A stretch of 64,000 bases of DNA, from contig NZ_VAWE01000001.1 in the NCBI RefSeq assembly GCF_005795905.1, positions 7,257,501-7,321,500 of the forward strand, in the 5' to 3' direction. The position numbers and the translations under genes are program-made. Below the pieces are notes generated by a model. The model searched no databases and was not told the origin of the DNA. It saw only the letters and a program-made list of their open reading frames with translations. Position 1 is the stretch's first letter, and each line of letters begins with the position of its first letter. Shown here in pieces: positions 38,513-46,979 of this stretch. The DNA is from Streptomyces marianii (GTDB lineage: Bacteria > Actinomycetota > Actinomycetes > Streptomycetales > Streptomycetaceae).

Positions 38513-38638
38513 ATGCTCTCCGAAGTCACAGCGACCCGCTACGTCACGCCCCTGCGTGAGGGCGGCTCGCTCCCGGGCGTCGTCGAGGCCGACGATCTCG
38601 GTACGTACGTCATGGCGTTGTCCACCCGGTGGCGCTGA
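38513..38638 (+). pseudogene. Truncated 5' copy of the HipA-like kinase gene
   Basis: 34 codons from ATG 38513 match the start of the intact kinase gene at 46980: both encode EVTATRYVTPLREGGSLPG and DDLGTYVM with about 90% DNA identity over 102 bp. After GTCATG the sequences part and this copy ends eight codons later at a TGA. The short upstream segment (TAGTCTGGCGCAATG versus TAGCCTGGCGAAATG) is also alike. The copy marks the left junction of an 8.4-kb accessory island. Confidence 0.85.
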
Positions 38639-39039
38639 CCTGCGGGCGGTAATGCGGCCTTCCGCGCCTCTGACCTGCCCAGACGAGTCTTTCAGGGTCT
38701 TGCAGAATCGTGCCGCATCACGCAACCCGCCCCCCACGTGCTCCCCAGCGCCGCCCGTACTCCCCCGCGGTGTCGGGACCGGGGTACGGGGCTCACCATG
38801 GGCGTCGTCCCCGCCGAGTGGCGTCCCGGCACACGTCTCTGCCGCGCGGGTTCCGAACGTTTCGTCACATGCCCTGCCTCTGGGGCGGAGCGTCAGCCGT
38901 CCTGGGCGATCAGGGCGGCAGGAGCCGTGCAACGGGAATCCGCTAAGCGACGGTTCTGTGGGGCCGGAGGGTGAGACTCCCTCCGGTTCCCCGACACCTC
39001 ACCGGTGCGGTGGTGCAGGTTGTGGGGACGGTCGAACGG
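38639..39039. other. Island DNA without a recognisable gene
   Basis: 400 bp after the kinase fragment. Open frames are short and without family similarity. Probably decayed DNA. Confidence 0.4.
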
Positions 39040-39240
39040 TCAGCCGGGGGCCGGCATGGCGTGGAGCCAGTCGACTGCGCGGGTGATGACGTCGGTCCAG
39101 GCGCCATCGGGCGGGCAGGCGGAGCCAGCGTCGGCGGCCGGTGTGCACGAGCTGCGCGGCGGCGGAGAACAGGCGCACGCGGAGCTTCTTGGGTTCCCAG
39201 CGGCGGGTCTCGCCGGACTGCGCGAAAGACTCGCCCCTCC
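39040..39240 (-). pseudogene. IS1380-like transposase C-terminal remnant
   Basis: On the minus strand the frame reads KKLRVRLFSAAAQLVHTGRR followed by LRLPARW; after one frameshift near 39110 it continues WTDVITRAVDWLHAMPAP and stops. This resembles the C terminus of IS1380-family transposases (leucine/arginine-rich RLFSxAAxLVxxGRR). No catalytic part is left. Confidence 0.5.
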
Positions 39241-39527
39241 TTGCGGTCCACGGAATGCGAATTGGCCTTGGCAGTGCGAGGTTCGTCGATGGTCCCCTGA
39301 CAACCAAACCCCCCGACACCGTTCTTGGTTGGGCTTCTTCACTACTGGAATGCTCCGCGGCCACGTCGATGGCCTGACGGCCGCGCGGCCAGGGGAGCAA
39401 GAAGAGGGATTCTCACAATGAGCCGTATTGACCGGCGTGGTGACTCTGCTGCCCAATTCCGGGGCAACTCCGACACGCGGACCATGACCTGCGACAACGC
39501 GGTGACCGTTGCGGCCTTCCCGGCATG
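39241..39527. other. Island DNA without a recognisable gene
   Basis: About 290 bp between the transposase remnant and a hairpin. It may include the upstream region of the broken phoD-like gene. Nothing else is supported. Confidence 0.35.
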
Positions 39528-39560
39528 ACTCTGCTGCTCAGCCGAATTGAGCAGCAGAGT
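39528..39560. other. Perfect 13-bp hairpin before the broken phoD-like gene
   Basis: ACTCTGCTGCTCA (39528-39540) and TGAGCAGCAGAGT (39548-39560) flank a 7-nt loop GCCGAAT. There is no T-run. It overlaps the presumed start of the phoD-like gene and could be a regulatory hairpin or an insertion scar. Confidence 0.5.
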
Positions 39561-39579
39561 CCGTGGTCTGCTCAAAGCC

Positions 39580-41099
39580 GGGTCTTCGAATTTAGTGGGG
39601 GTGCGCCTGCCGTCGGCTCCGGCGGGTGGTCGCACAGCGTGAGCGTAGGCGCTGGTTGGCGCGGTTGCGGAAGCCGAAGGCGTTACGCGCTTCGAGCTTG
39701 ATGAGGCGGTTGTTGCCTTCGGAGGCGGCGTTGGTGATGCCGGTGGTCAGGTAGGTCTCGATGCCGTCCCACCACTGCTCGATGGTCTCGGCGAGGGTGA
39801 GGAGTTCGTGCAGGTGGGCGTGGTCGGCGACGTGGGTGAAGAAGCGGTGGCGGGCGGCGGAGATCGCGGAGCGGTCGGGGGCGTGGTGGGTGCGGCTGAC
39901 GGCCAGGCCGAGGAGGTCGCGCAGGAGTTCCTTGGCCTGCCAGGCCGCGTGGATCTGCCGGCCGTAGGTACCCATGTACTCCAACTCGGTCTTCAGGAGG
40001 AGGCGTTGGTCTTCGGTGAGGTCTTCTTTGTTGCGGCGCAGGAGTTTGCGGACGGTGTAGATGCCGTCGCCCTTGCGGGCCCGGCGGCCGTGCTGCCGCC
40101 AGGTGAGGCGTCGGCGCAGGTCGGCGAGGTGGCGCTGGGCGAGTTGCACGATGTGGAAGCAGTCGACGACCACGGTCGCGTGCGGCAGGGCACGGTGGAC
40201 GGCGGCGCGGAAGGTGGAACACAGGTCGATGGCGACGTAGCGCACCTGTGCCCGCCAGGATGCGGGCTGGGAGCTGAGCCAGTCGGCGACCGAGGTGGCG
40301 TTGCGGCCTTCGACCTGCCCGAACAGTCCTTGCCCGCCGATCGCGTCGACGAAGCCGATGTGCCAGGCGTCCGCGACCAGTTCCCACTTCTGCGTGGCCG
40401 GGTTCTGGGCCCAGACCGGCTTGCCCCGCCGGGTCTCGTCGATCCCGACCGCCTCGGTCGCGGGCGGCGTCTCGGGCAGGACCGTCGCGGCGTAGTCCTC
40501 AAAGCATCGCTGCACGATGGGCCAGCTCAAGGACAGGTCGCGGCCGGCCTGCACGACGGTGCGGGATCCGTCGCAGACCGCGGCCCCCGCCGCCCGGCGC
40601 AGGGCGGTGGTGGTGCGCATCCCGGCGGGCACCGCGTGGATCGCCTCGGTGAACGAGCCGCGCTCGCACGCGGGTTCGGCGCAGTACCAGCGTGCCTTGC
40701 GCCACCGGATACTCACAGGGCGTCCACCGCAGGGCAGGTGCCGGGGCCGGGTGGTGCGGTAGTCCTTCAGCCGGGTGGCGAAGACCCCGCACGAGGGGCA
40801 GGCCCGGGCGGAGTCCTCGCTCGTGACCACGTACACCGTCGAACCGCCCGCCCCGTCGTCCTTGACCTGCGTCACACTCACCCCCTCCAGCCCCAGAAGT
40901 CGCGTTGCCGCTTCGTTGATGCCGGTATCGTCGCTGTTCAAGCCCGTGGGGTTTCATGATCGGTTGCCTAGACAACAACCATGATCACGAAGGCCCGCGG
41001 GCTCCTTGCGTCCAGGGCGCCCGCACCCCAACCACCTCACACAGCGTGACCGGCGAGCGCGCCCGTCACCGCCGCACCCCCCACTAAATTCGAAGACCC
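39580..41099 (-). mobile_element. ISL3-family insertion sequence
   Basis: 1,520 bp with inverted ends GGGTCTTCGAATTTAGTGGG... at the left and the complement at the right (CCCACTAAATTCGAAGACCC), flanked by an 8-bp direct repeat TCAAAGCC (39572-39579, 41100-41107). Eight-bp duplications and ends of this kind are typical of ISL3. It contains one intact transposase gene. Confidence 0.93.
39592..40941 (-). CDS. ISL3-family transposase
   Basis: About 449 aa. N-terminal zinc-binding region (CPSCGVFATRLKDY, WYCAEPACERGSF), helix-turn-helix, then the DDE core: AVGIDETRRGKPVWA, VAIDLCSTFRAAVHRALPHA with VVDCFHIVQLAQRHL, and NAASEGNNRLIKLEARNAFG carrying the last acid. Typical for ISL3. The start is a TTG at 40941 or a nearby codon. 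It has a complete frame and is probably active. Confidence 0.93.
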   Translation of the reverse strand: MNSDDTGINEAATRLLGLEGVSVTQVKDDGAGGSTVYVVTSEDSARACPSCGVFATRLKDYRTTRPRHLPCGGRPVSIRWRKARWYCAEPACERGSFTEAIHAVPAGMRTTTALRRAAGAAVCDGSRTVVQAGRDLSLSWPIVQRCFEDYAATVLPETPPATEAVGIDETRRGKPVWAQNPATQKWELVADAWHIGFVDAIGGQGLFGQVEGRNATSVADWLSSQPASWRAQVRYVAIDLCSTFRAAVHRALPHATVVVDCFHIVQLAQRHLADLRRRLTWRQHGRRARKGDGIYTVRKLLRRNKEDLTEDQRLLLKTELEYMGTYGRQIHAAWQAKELLRDLLGLAVSRTHHAPDRSAISAARHRFFTHVADHAHLHELLTLAETIEQWWDGIETYLTTGITNAASEGNNRLIKLEARNAFGFRNRANQRLRSRCATTRRSRRQAHPH

Positions 41100-41596
41100 T
41101 CAAAGCCACGGGGGTGATCGCCGCCGCGGCCGCCGTCGGTGCCGAGGGTGCACCTGCCTTCGCGGCCGACGACTGGAACCCCAGGTTGCCCTGGAACCCG
41201 TTCGACGACCTGGGAGTTGCATCCGGCGACCCGACCGCTGAGAGCGTGCTGATTTGGACTCGGCTGTGCCTGCACGCGGCGGCAGAGGACGGACTCGGAG
41301 GGATGCCATTCGCATTGTACGCCGCGCGTTACGACGTATCGACGTCCGCCGACTTCAACAAGGGAGGCATCGTTGCCAGCGGTTCCGTCGGTACCGTCGA
41401 GGCGTTGGGGTACAGCATGCGGGTGCGCGTGACCGGGCTGCAGCCGGACACGGCGTTCGTGGGGACGCCGAGATCGTCGACCGGCAAAGCTCCACAACGC
41501 TGCCGCGAGTCAGGGGAGTGGCCCAACGCGATAGGCACCAATCGTCGTTGCCGGGGCTGATCGGGAACCACCCACTCACGAGATGAGGAATGACAC

Positions 41597-43000
41597 ATGC
41601 ACCATGGCCTCGCCCTGGATCTGGCGCACCTTCCCCAACTGCTCAAGTGCGTCCAGGACCAGGCGACATCGTTTCTCGACCGTGTCGCTGAGCGGCCGGT
41701 CGTCCCGCTGGCGCAGCCTCCGCAGGAGGTGCCCCTTCCCGAGCGGGGAGTCGGGGCGCGGGGCGGAATGCGGGACTTCGTGGAGCGCTGGGAACCGGCT
41801 CTGTCGGCGAGCGCCGGCCCCCGCTATCTTGGCTTCGTCACGGGCGGGGTAACCCCGGCGGCACTGGCCGGAGACTGGCTCACTGCGGTGGCCGACCAGA
41901 ACGTCATGTCGTCCGCCGACGATACGGGGCAGCGTCTGGAGCATGAGACGATCGCGTGGCTCCGCGAACTGTTCGGGCTCACCCGCGAGCATCAGGGGAC
42001 GTTCGTCAGCGGCGCCACGATGTCCAACACGGTCGGCCTGGCGATCGGCCGTGAATGGGTAGGGGAGCGGCTGGGTGTTTCCGTAGCGGAAGCGGGAGTG
42101 GCCGCTCTCGGGCCGGTCCGAGTGCTGTCGGGCAGTCCCCATTCCAGCGTGCCCAAGGGACTGTCGATGCTGGGACTCGGCCGGGAAGCGCTGGCCTCCG
42201 TGCCCACACTTCCCGGGCGGGAGGCGGTGGACCCGATGGCGCTGGAGGCAGCGCTCGCACAGAGCGACACCCCCTGCATCGTGGTCGCGAACGCGGGCAC
42301 GGTGAACACCGGCGACTTCGACGATCTGCGTGCCGTGGCAGCTCTGCGCGGCCGCTACGACTTCTGGCTGCACGTGGATGCCGCGTTCGGTGCCTTCGCT
42401 GCTCTCTCGCCCGCCGAGGCTCACCTGGTGGAGGGGCTCGATCTCGCCGACTCGGTCTGTGTGGATCTGCACAAGTGGCTCAACGTCCCCTACGACAGCG
42501 CCGTGCAGTTCACGCGGCGCCGGGACCTGCAGGCCCGTGTCTTCCAGAATGCCGCCGCCTATCTCGGCCCTCTGGGCGACGTGCCGGACTGCGTACACCT
42601 GACCCCGGAGAACTCCCGTCGGCTGCGGGCGCTGGCTGCGTGGTTCACGCTGCGCGCGTACGGGCGGGAGGGGTACCGCGAAATCGTCGAACGGTGCATC
42701 GCCTGCGCGCGGTCCCTGGCGGCGTCCCTTGAGCAGATTCCGGAGCTGCGACTGCTGGCGCCTGCCAGGCTGAACGTCGTGTGCTTCACACTCGCGGACG
42801 ACCCCACTCCGGCCCGGCTGGCTGGCCTCGCCCGGGAACTCGCGGACCAGGCTTTCCTCACTCCGACCGTCTATGACGGGGTCCCCGCGCTTCGTGCCGC
42901 GTTCAGCAACTGGCGCACCACGGATGCCGACGTCCTTACCGTCATCGAGGCTCTTCGGGCAAAGTTCGCGGCGACTACGGCGGGCCCCGGATCGTCGTGA
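41597..43000 (+). CDS. PLP-dependent group II decarboxylase
   Basis: 467 aa of the glutamate/aromatic-L-amino-acid decarboxylase family. Seen: RYLGFVTGGVTPAALAGDWL, GTFVSGATMSNTVGLAIGRE, the PLP-binding Asp in WLHVDAAFGAFAAL and the Schiff-base lysine in VDLHKWLNVPYDSAV. Members decarboxylate amino acids or act as related lyases; the substrate cannot be read. ATG 41597 follows GATGAGGA. It is in the accessory island, with the LysR/PhzF pair following. Confidence 0.88.
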   Translation: MHHGLALDLAHLPQLLKCVQDQATSFLDRVAERPVVPLAQPPQEVPLPERGVGARGGMRDFVERWEPALSASAGPRYLGFVTGGVTPAALAGDWLTAVADQNVMSSADDTGQRLEHETIAWLRELFGLTREHQGTFVSGATMSNTVGLAIGREWVGERLGVSVAEAGVAALGPVRVLSGSPHSSVPKGLSMLGLGREALASVPTLPGREAVDPMALEAALAQSDTPCIVVANAGTVNTGDFDDLRAVAALRGRYDFWLHVDAAFGAFAALSPAEAHLVEGLDLADSVCVDLHKWLNVPYDSAVQFTRRRDLQARVFQNAAAYLGPLGDVPDCVHLTPENSRRLRALAAWFTLRAYGREGYREIVERCIACARSLAASLEQIPELRLLAPARLNVVCFTLADDPTPARLAGLARELADQAFLTPTVYDGVPALRAAFSNWRTTDADVLTVIEALRAKFAATTAGPGSS

Positions 43001-43472
43001 TCCGCCTGCACCGTCCAGTGTGGGGCGCATTCTCCACGGTCGTCGACTGACGCAGCATCCGGGGCCGCCGCCTGTGCAACGTCAGAGCCAGGGGGTTCGC
43101 TGCGCGCGACGCACCGTCTGGATCGGGTGATCGTCGCGGTCAGCGTCGACCCCGAGCCCGGCCCGCCTGTACCGGACGCCCCGCTCCACGATTGCGTGGA
43201 CGAGATGGACGGCGTGCGGGTGATCTACCACGTGACGGCGCTGCGCATCCTCACGATCGAAACAGCAGCGCCCCGGATCCGGATGGATTCCGGGCGCTGC
43301 TGCGTCTGCTGCTTCGGTGCGGCCGCTGTGTGGTGTCGGATCGCCGCTCGGTGTCCGTGTGCCGGCCGACCCCGGCGGCACAGGGTGTGCTGCTCAGATG
43401 GCAGCCGACCGGCGGGCGCCGGCGGCGGAAGGGAGCGGCCGGCCGACGATTCGTGACAGAGCCTCCTGCACG
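43001..43472. other. Intergenic stretch with terminator and possible gene remnant
   Basis: About 470 bp between convergent genes. A near-perfect hairpin at 43263-43302 (CAGCAGCGCCCCGGA / TCCGGGCGCTGCTG, one bulge) probably ends both. At 43127-43265 a plus frame reads DEMDGVRVIYHVTALRILTI, vaguely like the end of a small toxin-type protein, but this is weak. No gene is claimed. Confidence 0.45.
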
Positions 43473-44369
43473 TCACAGTCGGCAACTACGGAAGTGGTGC
43501 GCGATTTGGGCTGTGACGATGCGTGATGCGCGCGAGGGTTGTCGCCGGCTGTGGCGTACCAGGTGGACGGAGGCATCGGGGAGGGAGGGGCCGGGCACCG
43601 TCCTGAGACGTCCATCGCTCAGCGACTCGGCTACGTTGGCGAGGGGGAGGATGGTGAGGCCGAGTCCGGCCGCCACACAGGAGCGGGCGGCTTCGATGCT
43701 GCCGAACCGCGTCAGTCGGGGCTGGGCTCCCTCAGTCGCTTGCAGGCGTCGAGCGAGCCAGTCGCTGTAGGAACATCCCTGTTCGTGGAGGAAGAAACTC
43801 TCCCTCCCCAGTTCCTGCCAGGTTACCGGCTGTTTGCGGCCGGCAAGGGGATGGTCGGGGGCACACAGGAGGGCCAAGGGCTGGCTGGCGATGTGCTCGG
43901 CCGTGATGTCCGGGAAGTCAACCCGCTCTTCCAGCAACAGCGCACAGTCCAGACTTCCGGCCCTGAGCCCTTCCACGGCGTTGCCGGTGCCGCATGGCTG
44001 CAGGTGCACTTCCACGTCCGGGTGCAGACCGCGCAGCGCGGCGACCACCCTCGGCAGATGGGCTGAGCACAGGGTCTCACCCGCGCCCACCACCACGGTC
44101 CCGGTGACCGGCCCGTCGTCGGTGGCCGCCGCGAACAACCGTGACTCGGCCTCGAGGACTTCTTCGGCCAGAACAAGCAACCGTTGCCCCGGCTCGGTGA
44201 GCAGCGCGCCTCTGGACAGGCGGTCAAAGAGCCGGGCGCCCAACGCCTTCTCCAGGGTCCTGATCTGCACGGTGACCGTGGACTGTGCGAGCTGCAGCTC
44301 AGCGGCGGCGGCGGTAAAGCTCCCCGTCCGGGCCAGCGCGGTGAAGGTCTTCAGCAGCCGGGTATCCAT
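43473..44369 (-). CDS. LysR-family transcriptional regulator (island)
   Basis: 298 aa. HTH: DTRLLKTFTALARTGSFTAA, LAQSTVTVQIRTLEKALGAR; effector domain from about 90 (GTVVVGAGETLCSAHLPRVV, LDCALLLEERVDF, GSIEAARSCVAAGLGLTILP). Divergent from a PhzF gene 91 bp away across two palindromes, so it probably controls that gene and itself. Confidence 0.9.
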   Translation of the reverse strand: MDTRLLKTFTALARTGSFTAAAAELQLAQSTVTVQIRTLEKALGARLFDRLSRGALLTEPGQRLLVLAEEVLEAESRLFAAATDDGPVTGTVVVGAGETLCSAHLPRVVAALRGLHPDVEVHLQPCGTGNAVEGLRAGSLDCALLLEERVDFPDITAEHIASQPLALLCAPDHPLAGRKQPVTWQELGRESFFLHEQGCSYSDWLARRLQATEGAQPRLTRFGSIEAARSCVAAGLGLTILPLANVAESLSDGRLRTVPGPSLPDASVHLVRHSRRQPSRASRIVTAQIAHHFRSCRL

Positions 44370-44392
44370 GGCCGCACCCTAGCAAGCAATCG

Positions 44393-44418
44393 TGAAAGTC
44401 GATGGCTTTCATGTGAAA
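44393..44418. promoter_or_regulatory. Nested palindromes in the LysR/PhzF intergenic region
   Basis: TGAAAG-7 bp-CTTTCA (44393-44411) and TTTCA-TG-TGAAA (44407-44418) share bases. Both fit the dyad type bound by LysR proteins and lie midway between the divergent starts. Confidence 0.55.
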
Positions 44419-44460
44419 CCATCGTTGGTAATAATGTGGCGATGGCGGAAGTATGAAGGC

Positions 44461-45324
44461 ATGACCTTCCCAGCAACCGCCTCTGTCCTCCGCTACTCGG
44501 CGTTCGCATCCCGCCCTGGCGGCGGAAATCCGGCCGGCGTCGTCCTCGACGCCTCACCACTCGACGAGCAGCAGATGCTGGCGGTCGCCGCCGAGGTCGG
44601 GTACTCGGAGACCGTGTTCGTCACGTCGCGAGACGAGCAGCGGCGCCGGTTCACACTGCGCTACTTCAGCCCTCTCGCCGAGGTCGCCTTCTGCGGGCAC
44701 GCAACCGTCGCCGCATCGGTGGCGCTCGCCGAGCGCATAGGCCCCGGCGATCTGGTCTACGACACACTCGCCGGCGAGATCAGGGTGGAGACCGTGGCCG
44801 ATGGTCCAGGTCTTGTGAGGGCGACGCTGACCAGTGTCCCCACCCGATCCCGTCCGGCGCAGGCCGCCGAGGTGGACGCTGCGCTTTCGGCTCTGAGGTG
44901 GGGAAAGGCCGACCTTGACCCGGCGCTGCCGGCGCACGTGGCCTTCGGTGGTAACGAGCACCTGGTGCTCGCGGCTGCCACCCGTGCCCGACTGGCCGAT
45001 CTCGACTACGATTTCGAGGCCCTCACGGCTGTCATGAAGATCCACGGCTGGACGACCGTGCACTTGGTCTGGCGCGAGAGTGACGGCCGCTTCCATGCGC
45101 GTGACCCCTTCCCCGTCGGGGGCGTCATCGAAGACCCGGCCACCGGAGCAGCGGCAGCCGCGTTCGGTGGCTATCTGCGTACGCTCGGCCTGGTGGCAGC
45201 GGCGGATACGATCGCCATCCGCCAAGGCGAGGACATGGGACGGCCGAGTGATCTGATCATCGAAGTGGACTCCCACGACCCTCGGGTGCGCGTTACCGGT
45301 CATGCCGTGCCGATCCCTGGTTGA
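44461..45324 (+). CDS. PhzF-family isomerase-like protein (second)
   Basis: 287 aa. YSAFASRPGGGNPAGVVLDA, the acid/base glutamate in VGYSETVFV, LRYFSPLAEVAFCGHATVAA, and GGVIEDPATGAAAAAFGGYL. ATG 44461 has GGAAG 8 nt upstream. Its control by the divergent LysR gene is likely. It differs clearly from the other two PhzF proteins of the window, so it is not a recent duplicate. Confidence 0.9.
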   Translation: MTFPATASVLRYSAFASRPGGGNPAGVVLDASPLDEQQMLAVAAEVGYSETVFVTSRDEQRRRFTLRYFSPLAEVAFCGHATVAASVALAERIGPGDLVYDTLAGEIRVETVADGPGLVRATLTSVPTRSRPAQAAEVDAALSALRWGKADLDPALPAHVAFGGNEHLVLAAATRARLADLDYDFEALTAVMKIHGWTTVHLVWRESDGRFHARDPFPVGGVIEDPATGAAAAAFGGYLRTLGLVAAADTIAIRQGEDMGRPSDLIIEVDSHDPRVRVTGHAVPIPG

Positions 45325-45878
45325 TCAGGACCTGGACCACCATCGGCACCGGCAGCGCCGACCGCAGACGCAGCGCCAACCTGCCTTCGTGGACAACGGC
45401 TTCAGCTCAGCGAGGGCGCCGCCGTCTCCTGGGCGCAGATGTCCGGGGACGACGACGATGCCCCGATGTGTTCCTCGCACTCCTGCAAACGGGCTGCCTA
45501 CCGCCTGGCGCCGGCGCACGCCCGGCCGTCTGCGGGCGACCAGCCTGCATGACACGGATGCGCGCATCCGAGGTCGAAGCCCTGGCCGGCACCGGACAAG
45601 TCCCGTTCGAGAGGAGGGAACTGGGCGACATCGACGACGTCGGCGCCTTCCTCGGCCCGGACGTCGGCGAGAGCGCCCGCCACGGGCACCGCCTCGCCTC
45701 GGGCCCGGCAGGAAGGGGCCGTCCACGAGGGGTGGTACCGCCTCGAATGCGCAGATCGCGCAGTCGCTGGAGGGACGCCCTGCTTTCCGCGGTCCCGACC
45801 TCGATACAGGGGGCGGGGTCGGGACCGCCGTCACCACACCTGCCCGGATCATCGTTCACCCTCGGAGAAAGTGACCTC
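45325..45878. other. About 550 bp without a supported gene
   Basis: The stretch between the PhzF gene and the secreted-protein gene has open frames in several phases but no recognisable family. It may contain decayed genes. The last 20 bp hold the ribosome site (GGAGAAAG) for the next gene. Confidence 0.4.
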
Positions 45879-46691
45879 ATGCTGCGACACCCGACCGTCC
45901 ACAGGCTTGCCATCCTGGCGGGTACCACCACCGCCGCCTTCGCCCTGACCGCTCCCGCACACGCTGAACCTCAGCCGCTGGCCGCCGTCGACCTGGCCGA
46001 GAGCTATGTGCTCTCCGCTACCGACAGCACCCTCAACACCTACGGGGGCGGAGCCACGGCGCATCTCCACCGCAACGCCGAGGGTGTCACCGACGCCCGA
46101 GTGGAGTGCAGTCACTTCATCAGCCTTCTCACCACCCAGGCCTGGGCCAACATCGACACCGGCACGATCGTCGATCTGGTCGACGGGCCCGACGCCGGCA
46201 CATTCTCCAACGCCGGTGAATGGCACGACGCCATCGTCGACGGGAGGAGTACCAACGACACTCCTGGCAGTGACAACACCGTGGCCTTGGTCCAGCGGCC
46301 CCAGTGGATGGACCCCAGCGGTGAGGTGCTGGTCCGGCGCGGCGACATCCTGGCGACAAAGCACCCGGCGGGCAATTCCACGAGCGGCCACATGGGCCTG
46401 GTCCAGTCGGTCGTGCCCATCTCCGAGACGGCCGACGACCACGATTCCAGCCAGTCGTCGTACGCCCAGTTCCGGGTCCGGATCACCGACTCCGCGGGCA
46501 GCCCCCACAGCGACGACACCCGGTCCGCCTACCCTGCCGGTGACCGGGACGGTATCGGAACGGGTGACATCCGTGTCCTCGTGGACCCGGTCACACGCCA
46601 GCCCGTGGCCTGGAAGTTCACGATGTCCACCGGTGCGACGATGCGCACCGAGGACATCGCGGTCGGAACTCTCATCGGCGGCGACAACTGA
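45879..46691 (+). CDS. Secreted protein with possible cysteine-peptidase (CHAP/NlpC-like) fold
   Basis: 270 aa. A Sec signal peptide at 1-30 (LAILAGTTTAAFALTAPAHA, cut after AHA). The mature part has VECSHFISLLTTQAWANIDT with a Cys followed by hydrophobic residues, and later NSTSGHMGLVQSVVP with a His in a beta-strand setting, the order expected for a Cys-His papain-like hydrolase. No full family match is claimed. Followed by a terminator hairpin. Confidence 0.65.
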   Translation: MLRHPTVHRLAILAGTTTAAFALTAPAHAEPQPLAAVDLAESYVLSATDSTLNTYGGGATAHLHRNAEGVTDARVECSHFISLLTTQAWANIDTGTIVDLVDGPDAGTFSNAGEWHDAIVDGRSTNDTPGSDNTVALVQRPQWMDPSGEVLVRRGDILATKHPAGNSTSGHMGLVQSVVPISETADDHDSSQSSYAQFRVRITDSAGSPHSDDTRSAYPAGDRDGIGTGDIRVLVDPVTRQPVAWKFTMSTGATMRTEDIAVGTLIGGDN

Positions 46692-46725
46692 ACCGCGGCA
46701 TGGTGTCCGGCTGTGTGAGGCCGAT

Positions 46726-46761
46726 CCAAGGCCGGGTAGTTAGCGACTACCCGGGCCTTGG
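46726..46761 (+). terminator. Terminator hairpin after the secreted-protein gene
   Basis: CCAAGGCCGGGTAGT and ACTACCCGGGCCTTGG pair with one bulged base around a 5-nt loop, 35 bp after the stop. Confidence 0.75.
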
Positions 46762-46979
46762 AGGCCGATCCCTCGGAGTGGTCACCCTGACAATGGATCT
46801 TGATGGTCCAGGAAGGGATGTCCAGGTGGGCGGGCGGGTACATCGAGGGCCGTGCCATGACTTTGTCCCTTACCCGGGATCGCGGCTCCACCCGACCCGG
46901 GGCGGTTCGATTCCCCAGGCTGGACGGCACTGTGCTCGTCCGTCGATTGACAGGTAGCCAAGCCGTATAGCCTGGCGAA

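Larger units (their letters stand above)
39547..41560 (+). pseudogene. PhoD-like phosphodiesterase/phosphatase gene, interrupted by ISL3 element and truncated
   Basis: Pieces: 39547-39579 and 41100-41560. Deleting the IS and one 8-bp repeat joins them in frame: SSRVRGLLKATGVIAAAAAV then GAPAFAADDWNP, a Tat-like signal peptide. Next comes the PhoD N-terminal domain: DLGVASGDPTAESVLIWTRL, RVRVTGLQPDTAF. After about 120 residues the match ends abruptly (VGTPRSSTG...) and the frame stops at 41560; the whole metallophosphatase domain is missing. It was therefore dead by deletion as well as by insertion. Confidence 0.72.

Noticed and set aside
45325..45878. Arg-rich small proteins
   Set aside because: Composition follows the GC bias only, with no ribosome site or family match.
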